From Corynebacterium sp. 13CS0277 (lineage in GTDB: Bacteria; Actinomycetota; Actinomycetes; Mycobacteriales; Mycobacteriaceae): a stretch of DNA of 64,000 nt. The stretch spans positions 1 through 64,000 of the forward strand of contig NZ_PPDL01000006.1 of assembly GCF_002994655.1 (NCBI RefSeq). Direction: 5' to 3'. A model generated the notes under the pieces. It ran no database searches. It was not told the DNA's origin and saw only the letters and a list, made by a program, of their open reading frames with translations. Shown here piece after piece: positions 57,098 through 64,000 of the stretch (position 1 is its first letter; each line of letters opens with the position of its first letter). Position numbers and translations under genes: made by a program.

Positions 57098-58708
57098 TTA
57101 GACCCGGGAGGGGTCCGTGACGCGCAGCACGGCGAAGAACATCGCGTCCGTGCCGTGGCGGTGCGGCCACAACTGCACCGACAGTTCCTCCCCCAGGTTC
57201 TCGCCACCGGGCACGAAGCCGTGGGCGTCCTGCTCCACGACGGCCCCCGTGGCCAGGACCTTGTCAACCACGCCGCGGGTTTCCCGCAGGTCCGGGGAGC
57301 AGGTGGAATACACGACCACCCCGCCGGGGCGGGTGAGCCGGATCGCGGCCCGCAGGAGTTCCTCCTGCAGCACCACGAGGTCGGCGATGTCGCTTTCCTG
57401 CTTCCGCCACCGGGCTTCCGGGCGGCGGCGCAACGCACCCAGCCCGGAGCAGGGGGCGTCAACGAGCACCCGGTCGACGCCGGGGGCGAGGCCACTGACG
57501 CGACCGTCGGCGACGTGCACCGTCACCGGGAGATCCGCGCAGGCTTTCTCCACGAGGGCCGCCCGGTGGGGCTGCAGCTCGACCGCATCCACCCGGGCCC
57601 CATCGATGGCGGCCAGGGCACCAATGAGGGCGGTTTTGCCGCCGGGGCCGGCGCACAAGTCCACCCAGCGGCCCGCATCCGCGCCGTCGACGTCGGCTTC
57701 CACCAGGGCGCGGGCGATGAGCTGGCTACCCTCGTCCTGAACGTGGGCCATGCCCTGCCGCACGGCCTCAATGTCACCGGGCGAGCCGCCCGGCAGGTAC
57801 ACCGCGTAGGGAGAGAACGTGCCGACCTCGCCGCCGGTCATGGCGGCCAATTCCTCGGCCCCCATCTCCCCCGGGCGGGCCGCCAGGTGGACTGTGGGGC
57901 GGGCGGAATCCGCCTCCAGGGCGGCCGGCAGGTCCTGCATCCCGAGGACTCGGGCGAAGGACGCCGCAATCCACTCGGGGTGTGCGTGATCAAACGCCAC
58001 CCGCGCGAGCTCCCCTGCCGGCCGCAGGTCCTCCACAAGGCCGTGGCCGCCGCGGACGACGTTGCGGAGGATGCCGTTGACGAAGCCGCCGGCGCGCGGG
58101 TGCCCGGCATCCTTGACCAGGTTCACGGCGGTATCCACCGCCGCGTAGGCGTCGACCCGGGTGTAGAGCACCTGGTAGATACCCATCCGGAGGGCGACGA
58201 GCACCTCCGGGGCGAGGGTGTCCACGCCACGGGAGGACAACGAATCAATGACGGCGTCAAGTACTCCCTGGGTGCGCAGCGTGCCGTAGGTCAGCTCCGT
58301 CGCGAAGGCCGCGTCGCGGCCGGACAGGCCTGCGGCAGCAAGCTGCTTCGGCAGCACCAGGTTCGCGAACGCCTCGTCGACGGTGACTGCGCGCAGCACA
58401 TCGAAGGACACCGAGCGGGCCGCATCGACGCCCGCATACGGCCGGAACCGCGGCGGGCGGTTGTCACGCCGGCGGTCCCGTCGCTCGTCGCGCCGGCGGT
58501 CCTGCTGCCCCTGCGGGCGAGACCTGCGGGCGTCACGGCGGTCAGAGTCGCGGCGTTCCTCAGGCCGCCGCCGCTGGCCGCGGGGCTGCTCCCGGCGGTC
58601 GCCACTGCCCGACTGCCCGGCACTGCGGCTGCGGAAGCCACCGGACGGCTGCTCGCCTCGCTCGGGGTCCTGGTTGCCGCGGGCGCGGCTACGGAATCCG
58701 CCACTCAT
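57098..58708 (-). CDS. rsmB: 16S rRNA m5C methyltransferase RsmB (Fmu/Sun)
   Basis: A 536-residue protein. Residues 1-90 form an unusual Arg/Asp/Gln/Gly-rich disordered extension with SGGFRSR twice. A NusB-like RNA-binding domain (about 95-235) and the SAM methyltransferase domain follow: VDLCAGPGGKTALIGALA, catalytic cysteines in DAPCSGLGALRRRPE and YSTCSP. ATG 58708 overlaps the fmt TGA as ATGA. The extension may assist RNA contact (inference). Confidence 0.94.
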   Translation of the reverse strand: MSGGFRSRARGNQDPERGEQPSGGFRSRSAGQSGSGDRREQPRGQRRRPEERRDSDRRDARRSRPQGQQDRRRDERRDRRRDNRPPRFRPYAGVDAARSVSFDVLRAVTVDEAFANLVLPKQLAAAGLSGRDAAFATELTYGTLRTQGVLDAVIDSLSSRGVDTLAPEVLVALRMGIYQVLYTRVDAYAAVDTAVNLVKDAGHPRAGGFVNGILRNVVRGGHGLVEDLRPAGELARVAFDHAHPEWIAASFARVLGMQDLPAALEADSARPTVHLAARPGEMGAEELAAMTGGEVGTFSPYAVYLPGGSPGDIEAVRQGMAHVQDEGSQLIARALVEADVDGADAGRWVDLCAGPGGKTALIGALAAIDGARVDAVELQPHRAALVEKACADLPVTVHVADGRVSGLAPGVDRVLVDAPCSGLGALRRRPEARWRKQESDIADLVVLQEELLRAAIRLTRPGGVVVYSTCSPDLRETRGVVDKVLATGAVVEQDAHGFVPGGENLGEELSVQLWPHRHGTDAMFFAVLRVTDPSRV

Positions 58709-59694
58709 TGAAAACTCCTCGAGGGATAGTCGGTGTCACCGCAGCGCACAGCGCCCTCGGCGAGGGACAGGTTGCGGCCCCAATCGGCCGCCGGGATCAT
58801 CTTCTTGCCGGGCAGCTGTATCGTGCCCAGCGCCACCACGCCGGCACCCGTGCCGACGAGGACGCGTTTCTTCTCCGCGAGCAGCTGCCCCGGTGCCAGG
58901 TCCACCGGATCCCCGGCGGCAGACACGGGTGCCACCGGGGTGACGGGGCCGAGCTTGACCCGCTGCCCCTCGAGCTCACACCAGGCGCCCGGGGCGGGGG
59001 TCACGGCCCGGATGCGGCAGTCGACGACCTCGGCCGGCTGGGAGAAATCGACGCGGGCAAACTCGGTGGAAATCTTGTGCGCGTACGTGCCCTCCCCAAC
59101 CTGCGGCTGGGGGGTGATCTCCCCACGCTCGGCGCGGGTGAAGGTGTCGACCATGAGCTCCCCGCCCACGGCCGCCAGGCGCTCCAGTAGGCTCGCCGCG
59201 GTGTCCTGGGCCGCAATCGGGGCCTCACAGCGCGACAGCACCGGGCCCGTATCGAGGCCTTCGTCGATGCGGAACACCGTCACCCCCGTCGATTCCTGCC
59301 CGGCGGCAATCGCCGCCTGCACGGGGGCGGCACCCCGCCACTGCGGCAGGAGGGAGAAGTGCAGGTTCACCCACCCGTGGGGTGCGGCATCCAACAGATC
59401 GGCAGGCACCAGCGCCCCGTAGGCGACGACGGGAATGCAGTCGGGAGCAATCTCCGCCAGGCGGGCGCGCACCAGCGCCCCCTGCTCGTCGTCGGCTGCG
59501 AGGCGGGAGGCTTTGAGCACCTCAATGCCGTGGGCTTCGGCGACCTGGGCGACCGCGCTGGGGTGGAGGGTCCGCCCGCGACCTTGGCGGGCATCGGGGC
59601 GGGTAATGACGGCCTCCACCGTGTGTTCGGAGGCGATGAGCTGCTCCAACACGGCGGCAGCAGGGGCGGGGGTTCCGGCAAAAACTAGACGCAT
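58705..59694 (-). CDS. fmt: Methionyl-tRNA formyltransferase
   Basis: A 329-residue enzyme that formylates initiator Met-tRNA. MRLVFAGTPAPAAAVLEQL start, WVNLHFSLLPQWRGAAPVQAA with the catalytic Asn-His region, and EGLDTGPVLSR. The C-terminal tRNA-binding domain is present. def, which removes the formyl group, lies just upstream but behind a clear terminator. Confidence 0.96.
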   Translation of the reverse strand: MRLVFAGTPAPAAAVLEQLIASEHTVEAVITRPDARQGRGRTLHPSAVAQVAEAHGIEVLKASRLAADDEQGALVRARLAEIAPDCIPVVAYGALVPADLLDAAPHGWVNLHFSLLPQWRGAAPVQAAIAAGQESTGVTVFRIDEGLDTGPVLSRCEAPIAAQDTAASLLERLAAVGGELMVDTFTRAERGEITPQPQVGEGTYAHKISTEFARVDFSQPAEVVDCRIRAVTPAPGAWCELEGQRVKLGPVTPVAPVSAAGDPVDLAPGQLLAEKKRVLVGTGAGVVALGTIQLPGKKMIPAADWGRNLSLAEGAVRCGDTDYPSRSFQ

Positions 59695-59720
59695 AACACT
59701 CTTGAGAACTCGACGAGGAT

Positions 59721-59754
59721 AAAAAACACGGCCCGCACAGGCATGCAGCGGGCC
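59721..59754 (-). terminator. Rho-independent terminator of def
   Basis: GGCCCGC and GCGGGCC form a 7-bp stem with an 11-nt loop. The minus strand continues GTGTTTTTTATCC. Confidence 0.8.
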
Positions 59755-59760
59755 CGCGGG

Positions 59761-60285
59761 CTACACCGTGGTCAGCCCCTGCTGGTACCAGTCCGTGGCG
59801 CGTAAGCTGCGCATCGCGGTCTTGCGGTCCTCGGGGGACAGGCGCTTGAGGAACAACACCCCGTCAAGGTGATCGGTTTCGTGCTGCACGCAGCGCGCCA
59901 GCAGGCCGGTGGCCTCAAACTCGACCGGGTTGCCGTCCACGTCGACGCCGGTGCAGCGCACCGCCGCCGCCCGCTGCACGGGGGCGTGCACATCCGGGAT
60001 CGACAGGCAGCCCTCGCTCTCGAAGGTGGTGTCCTCCCCCACCGGCTCCCACACGGGGTTGATGACGTGCCCCCGGGCGCCGGGGGTCTCGTGGCTGCAG
60101 TCGTAGACAAACACCCGGGTGAGCAAGCCGACCTGGTTGGCGGCCAAGCCGACCCCGCCGTGGTGTTCCATGGTGTCGAACATGTCGGCCACGGTCGCTT
60201 TGAGCGCGTCATCGAAGACAGTGATCTCTTCGGCACGGGTCTTCAACACGGGGTCGCCGAACAGGCGAACAGGGCGAACTGCCAT
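59761..60285 (-). CDS. def: Peptide deformylase
   Basis: A 174-residue metalloprotease removing N-formyl groups from new proteins. All three motifs are present: GGVGLAANQVG, ESEGCLSIPD and QHETDHLDG. ATG 60285 gives the usual MAVRPVRLFGDPVL start; the frame is open further upstream without similarity. A TATGCT hexamer (60418-60423, minus strand) is a possible -10. The actinobacterial C-terminal extension is short. Confidence 0.95.
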   Translation of the reverse strand: MAVRPVRLFGDPVLKTRAEEITVFDDALKATVADMFDTMEHHGGVGLAANQVGLLTRVFVYDCSHETPGARGHVINPVWEPVGEDTTFESEGCLSIPDVHAPVQRAAAVRCTGVDVDGNPVEFEATGLLARCVQHETDHLDGVLFLKRLSPEDRKTAMRSLRATDWYQQGLTTV

Positions 60286-60459
60286 GGGGTGGGGGCCACT
60301 CTTTCTGTCAGGGTGTGCACGCGGCACGCGGGTGTGGTGGACGACGCGCACGAGGCGCGGGCCGCACCGAAGGAACACCCATCGGGGGTGCCGGCACGCG
60401 TCGTCGAAGTCCCATTCAGCATAGTCCCCCACCTGCGAATCGCCCGCCGGCGCGGATCG

Positions 60460-62718
60460 CTACCCGAACTCGATGGGGTTGACCTGCACCCGCAGCGGCA
60501 GCTCTTCTTTCAGCGCGGCGCGCTGCTGCACCGCGTGCTTGAGCGCGGCCGCGAGCGCTGCGCGCTGCGCGATGGGGGCGCGGACGAGCAGCCGCTGGGG
60601 CGGGCCGAAGCGGCGCTCGTTGTACTCGCCGGGCAGCTTGGAGCCCAGCGGCAGGTCCGTGGGCCCGAGGATCATGGCCCCCGGCGGCAAGTCGAGGAGA
60701 CGTTCCAGGTTCTCCAGCGACTGGGCGGGCGCGTCAATGGCGGCCATGGACACGCTCGGGGGCAGTTCGGTGTCCCGGCGGGAGGCGAGTTCGGCGGCGG
60801 CGGCCGCGGGTGCGTCGAAGCGGATGAGGAACTGGATGGCACGCAGCCCCGGGTCGCCGGTGATGACGACGGTGCCGCCGTGCCCGTGCGGGGCGACCAG
60901 TGCGGCCGCATCCATCCAGCGTTGCAGAGCACGTTCCGTCGCCCGAAGGTCCTGCAGGCCGAGCAGCGCCCACGTATCGAGCAGCACCGCCGCCCCGTAG
61001 GAGTGCTGGACCACGTCCGACAGGGGCGCGGGGGTTGCCTCCGGCGCTGCCGGCACCCCGGCACCCGCAGCCTGTTGCTCAGCAGCAGTGGGTACCTCGG
61101 CGGCAGTGCTCGCCTCGGCAGGGTCGGCCGCCGGCTGGGGCGCGTCCGTGGCGGCCGCCGTAGGCGCGGCCGCTGCCGCCGGTGCGGCTGCGGTTGCTGT
61201 CCCCGCCCCAGGCACGACGCGGGGTTCCGCACCAGGGGTCGCGATGACGATTTTCGCGCCGGCCGTAATGGTCTTCTTCAGGTTCGTGCCGCTGGAGGTC
61301 ACCACCGGCACCTGGGGGAAGGCGCGGCCGAGTTCTTCGGCGGTGCGCTCCGCACCGATGGTCTGGGGCCGAAGACGACGGCCACCGCACTCGGGGCAGC
61401 GATAGTGGCCGTCGGGGCGGCCGCACCAGCGGCAGGTGGGCACCTGCGCCTGGGCGGCCTGGCTCCGGTCCTCCCGGGCAGAGGTCGCCCCCTGGGTGGG
61501 GATGGACAAAGGCCCGTGGCAGTGCCGGCAGCGGGCGGGCGTGCCGCAGTCGGTGCACCGCAGGCTCGGCATGTAGCCGGCGCGCGGCACCTGCACGAGC
61601 ACCGGACGGCCCTGCTGCAGGGCGGCGCGCATCGCCGCAAACGCCTGGCCGGGGATACGGGCCCGGTGGGCCATGGGGTCGCGGGCGAGCTCAAAGTCGG
61701 AGTCGCCGGCGGCGCGGATGCGAGGCATCCGTTCCCGCAGCACCTCCAGCGGTGCGGTGAGCGCGTGCGCCCACCCGGATTCGACGAGCAGTTGGGCTTC
61801 CGCGGTGCGGGCGTAGCCGCCCACGAGGAACGCGGCACCGTGCTGTGCGGAACGCATCGCCAGCACTTCCCTGGCGTGCGGGTAGGGAGCCATCCGGTCG
61901 ACGAGGTTGTCGTTGCCATCGTCCAGCAGCACGCACAGCCGCAGGTTGCGCACCGGGGCGTACATCGCCGAGCGGGTGCCGACGACGATGCGGGCCTGCC
62001 CGTGCAGCATGGACAAAAACTGCCGGTAGCGTTTCTGCGGCCCGTCGGAGGCGGCGTAGCCGCAGATCTGTTTCTTCGACACCCACTCCGCGAGGTGGTC
62101 GACCACCGTGTCGAGATCCGACTGGTCGGGCACGACGATGAGTACCCCGCCGCCCTCCAGGGCGACTTTCACCGCCAGTGCGGCGAGCGCCTCCTCGTGG
62201 TGGTCGTGGGGGATCCAGTTCCATACCGCGCGCGCCGCCTGGCCGGCGAGCACCGCGTCCACGAAGGATTCGCCGAAGCGGTAGGTCAACCAGCCCGACA
62301 GGTCGGGTTCCGTGGCGGTACCGAGCTCCTCCCACGGGGTGGTGGTGTCGGTTTTCTCCGCGCCGGCGTGCCGCGGCGGCACCGCCAGCCGGATAACGTC
62401 CGCCCGGGTGCCCGCGTAGCGGGCGGCCACGGATTCCACCATCTCCATCTGGCCGGGCGGCAGCACCACTTCCGGGGAGACGACTTTGTCGATCCAGGAC
62501 AAGGTGCCGGTGAAGTCCGATTCGGCGAGCCGGGCGAGCACGATGCCGTCGACGCGGCGGCCGTGGAAGAAGATCCGCACCCGCACGCCCGGCTGGACGA
62601 GCTCGTGGAACTCCTCCTGCACCTGGTAGTCGAAGGCCCGGTCCAGGTGCGCGAGCGGCAGCAGCGGCAGCACACGGGCGACTGGCAGGCTCGGGGCGGG
62701 GATCCGGACTGGGGGCAT
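60460..62718 (-). CDS. priA: PriA, primosomal protein N' lacking helicase motifs (actinobacterial type)
   Basis: A 752-residue replication-restart protein. The N-terminal DNA-binding domain and the zinc cysteines (LRCTDCGTPARCRHC and CRWCGRPDGHYRCPECGG) are intact. The Walker A GxTGSGKT is replaced by a sequence around IPHDHHEEA, and the DEEH box by LLDDGNDN. ATP-driven unwinding is therefore unlikely, as is known for actinobacterial PriA. An Ala/Pro-rich insert of about 60 residues sits between the zinc region and the C-terminus. ATG 62718 lies 7 nt after a TAGTCT box. Confidence 0.93.
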   Translation of the reverse strand: MPPVRIPAPSLPVARVLPLLPLAHLDRAFDYQVQEEFHELVQPGVRVRIFFHGRRVDGIVLARLAESDFTGTLSWIDKVVSPEVVLPPGQMEMVESVAARYAGTRADVIRLAVPPRHAGAEKTDTTTPWEELGTATEPDLSGWLTYRFGESFVDAVLAGQAARAVWNWIPHDHHEEALAALAVKVALEGGGVLIVVPDQSDLDTVVDHLAEWVSKKQICGYAASDGPQKRYRQFLSMLHGQARIVVGTRSAMYAPVRNLRLCVLLDDGNDNLVDRMAPYPHAREVLAMRSAQHGAAFLVGGYARTAEAQLLVESGWAHALTAPLEVLRERMPRIRAAGDSDFELARDPMAHRARIPGQAFAAMRAALQQGRPVLVQVPRAGYMPSLRCTDCGTPARCRHCHGPLSIPTQGATSAREDRSQAAQAQVPTCRWCGRPDGHYRCPECGGRRLRPQTIGAERTAEELGRAFPQVPVVTSSGTNLKKTITAGAKIVIATPGAEPRVVPGAGTATAAAPAAAAAPTAAATDAPQPAADPAEASTAAEVPTAAEQQAAGAGVPAAPEATPAPLSDVVQHSYGAAVLLDTWALLGLQDLRATERALQRWMDAAALVAPHGHGGTVVITGDPGLRAIQFLIRFDAPAAAAAELASRRDTELPPSVSMAAIDAPAQSLENLERLLDLPPGAMILGPTDLPLGSKLPGEYNERRFGPPQRLLVRAPIAQRAALAAALKHAVQQRAALKEELPLRVQVNPIEFG

Positions 62719-62725
62719 GGCTAAC

Positions 62726-62731
62726 AGACTA
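62726..62731 (-). promoter_or_regulatory. -10 hexamer TAGTCT of priA (probably leaderless)
   Basis: TAGTCT-N7-ATG on the minus strand with no ribosome binding site. Confidence 0.45.
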
Positions 62732-62789
62732 GACGAGCCACACCTGCCGCCGCTGCAGCGCGGAGACACCGTGGCGGGCAGATGCACAA

Positions 62790-62838
62790 GCACCCGCGCA
62801 GGCGCGCGCAGGAGTTCCTGCGGCGCTCACGCGGGTGC
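62790..62838 (-). terminator. Nested hairpin after metK
   Basis: GCACCCGCG and CGCGGGTGC enclose GCAGGA-gt-TCCTGC. It begins 17 nt after the metK stop. The minus strand continues TTGTGC. Confidence 0.5.
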
Positions 62839-62855
62839 GTCCAAGTGCGGGGGCG

Positions 62856-64000
62856 TTAGATGCCAGCGGCGGCCTTGAGGGCCTCGGCCCGGTCGGTGCG
62901 CTCCCAGGGCAGATCCAGGTCGGTGCGGCCGAAGTGGCCGTACGCGGAGGTCTGGGCGTAGATGGGGCGCAGCAGATCCAGGTCGCGGATGATGCTCGCC
63001 GGCCGCAGGTCGAAGACCTCGGCGACGGCGCGCTGAATGTCGGAATCCTTCAGGCCCTCGCGGGCGGTGCCGAAGGTCTCAACGTAGAGGCCGACGGGCT
63101 TCGCGCGGCCAATGGCGTAGGCCACCTGGACTTCAGCGCGGTCGGCGAGGCCTGCGGCGACGATGTTCTTCGCCACCCAGCGCATGGCGTACGCCCCGGA
63201 GCGATCCACCTTGCTGGGGTCCTTACCGGAGAACGCGCCGCCACCGTGGCGGGCCATGCCGCCGTAGGTGTCGACGATAATCTTGCGGCCCGTCAGCCCC
63301 GCATCGCCCATGGGGCCGCCCATGACGAAAGACCCGGAGGGGTTGACGAAGAGCTGCAGGTCCTCGTCGACGAGGTGCTCGACCCCCGCCTCGGCGAGGA
63401 CGACGTCGACGACGTGGGTGCGGATCTGCTGCTCCAGCCACTGCTGCGTGACGTCCTCATCGTGCTGGGTGGACACCACAATCGCGTCGATGCGCACCGG
63501 GCGGTCGTGATCGTCGTAACCGATGGTCACCTGGGTCTTGCCGTCCGGCCGCAGGCCGGGCACGATGCCCTCCTTGCGCACCTGGGTGAGGCGCCGTGCG
63601 AGCCGGTGGGCGATGCTGATCGGCAGCGGCATGTACTCCGGGGTTTCGTTCGTCGCGTAGCCGAACATCAGCCCCTGGTCGCCCGCACCAATCTGGTCCG
63701 CGCCTTCGGCGTCGGTGTGCTCCGCGCGGTCGGTCGGGGTGGACACGCCGGCACCAATCTCCTCCGACTGGTCGCCGATCGCCACGGACACACCACAGGA
63801 ACGGCCATCGAAGCCGACCTGGGAGGACTCGAAGCCGATGTCGAGGAGCTTCTGCCGCACCAGGCGGGGGATCTCCACGTAGCCGGCGGTCTTCACCTCA
63901 CCGACGATCATGACCTGACCGGTGGTGACCACCGTCTCCACGGCGACGCGGGAGGTGGGATCCTGCTGCAGCATCGCGTCGAGGATCGTGTCGGAAATCG
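62856..64000 (-). CDS. metK: S-adenosylmethionine synthetase MetK, N-terminus outside window
   Basis: At least 381 codons in frame to the right edge. Only about the first 20-25 residues (the FTSESVTEGHPDK region) are missing. [42 protein letters not shown], and the phosphate-binding [19 protein letters not shown] identify it. It makes the methyl donor used by, among others, RsmB nearby. A nested hairpin separates it from priA, which has its own promoter. Confidence 0.96.
   Translation of the reverse strand, partial: ISDTILDAMLQQDPTSRVAVETVVTTGQVMIVGEVKTAGYVEIPRLVRQKLLDIGFESSQVGFDGRSCGVSVAIGDQSEEIGAGVSTPTDRAEHTDAEGADQIGAGDQGLMFGYATNETPEYMPLPISIAHRLARRLTQVRKEGIVPGLRPDGKTQVTIGYDDHDRPVRIDAIVVSTQHDEDVTQQWLEQQIRTHVVDVVLAEAGVEHLVDEDLQLFVNPSGSFVMGGPMGDAGLTGRKIIVDTYGGMARHGGGAFSGKDPSKVDRSGAYAMRWVAKNIVAAGLADRAEVQVAYAIGRAKPVGLYVETFGTAREGLKDSDIQRAVAEVFDLRPASIIRDLDLLRPIYAQTSAYGHFGRTDLDLPWERTDRAEALKAAAGI

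Noticed and set aside
59869..62724. 951-codon plus-strand open frame opposite def and priA
   Set aside because: Antisense shadow; composition and lack of motifs argue against a protein.

Overview
The window is high-GC actinobacterial chromosome. Gene content and order point to Corynebacterium or a very close mycolic-acid relative: SufR-SufB-SufD-SufC-SufS-SufU-SufT, then an MptB-type mannosyltransferase, ctaA/ctaB, tkt-tal-zwf-opcA-pgl, secG-ppc-tpiA-pgk-gap, whiA-yvcK-rapZ-uvrC, a riboflavin cluster, and rpe-rsmB-fmt-def-priA-metK. GTG starts are common. Several genes have a -10 hexamer only 6-8 nt before the start codon, as in leaderless corynebacterial transcripts. The species cannot be named from the sequence alone.

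Layout. 1-14.7 kb is the accessory part. It holds the end of an unknown gene, a translationally overlapping minus-strand cassette (cstA, a 90-residue protein ending in Cys-Cys, and an ArsA-like ATPase), and a six-gene minus-strand cluster (12.9 to 3.5 kb). That cluster encodes a cluster A-I (Zn/Mn-type) ABC importer together with surface proteins carrying the same 'anchored repeat' domain. A TPM/DUF5129-like secreted protein is transcribed divergently from it. 14.8-21.4 kb is the complete SUF iron-sulfur assembly operon with its repressor. 22-29 kb holds MptB, a two-gene ABC exporter, heme A synthase, a quinone reductase and heme O synthase. 29.7-36.8 kb is the transketolase/pentose phosphate cluster. 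36.8-45 kb holds an EEP-family membrane protein, secG, ppc (broken by one extra base) and tpiA-pgk-gap. 45.8-51.6 kb is whiA-yvcK-rapZ-uvrC. 51.8-57 kb is riboflavin synthesis plus rpe. 57-64 kb is rsmB-fmt, def, priA and the start-truncated metK.

How the genes work together. The accessory cluster looks like a cell-envelope metal-capture relay. A LAxTG-anchored two-repeat protein, a membrane-tethered one-repeat protein and a 1092-residue three-repeat protein would pass ligand to a lipoprotein receptor that has the same repeat inserted in its fold, and from there to the permease and ATPase. Six of seven repeat copies share an H-x-H-x2-[WF]-x-F-x2-P-G-x-[YH] signature, my reading of the likely ligand-contact site. 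The SUF operon is probably autoregulated by SufR. A CACTAGTG palindrome occurs both next to the sufR start and, within a longer AACACTAGTGTT, about 400 bp upstream. Central carbon genes form several transcription units separated by good hairpin terminators.

Most interesting items: the relay cluster and its shared His motif, the ppc frameshift in a six-base homopolymer, a terminator-like hairpin in the ctaB leader, the leaderless-promoter series (including near-identical rapZ and rpe promoters), the 10-bp tandem repeat beside whiA, a strong G-quadruplex tract upstream of gap, and RapZ lacking the Walker A lysine. No tRNA, rRNA, CRISPR array, insertion sequence or prophage was seen.
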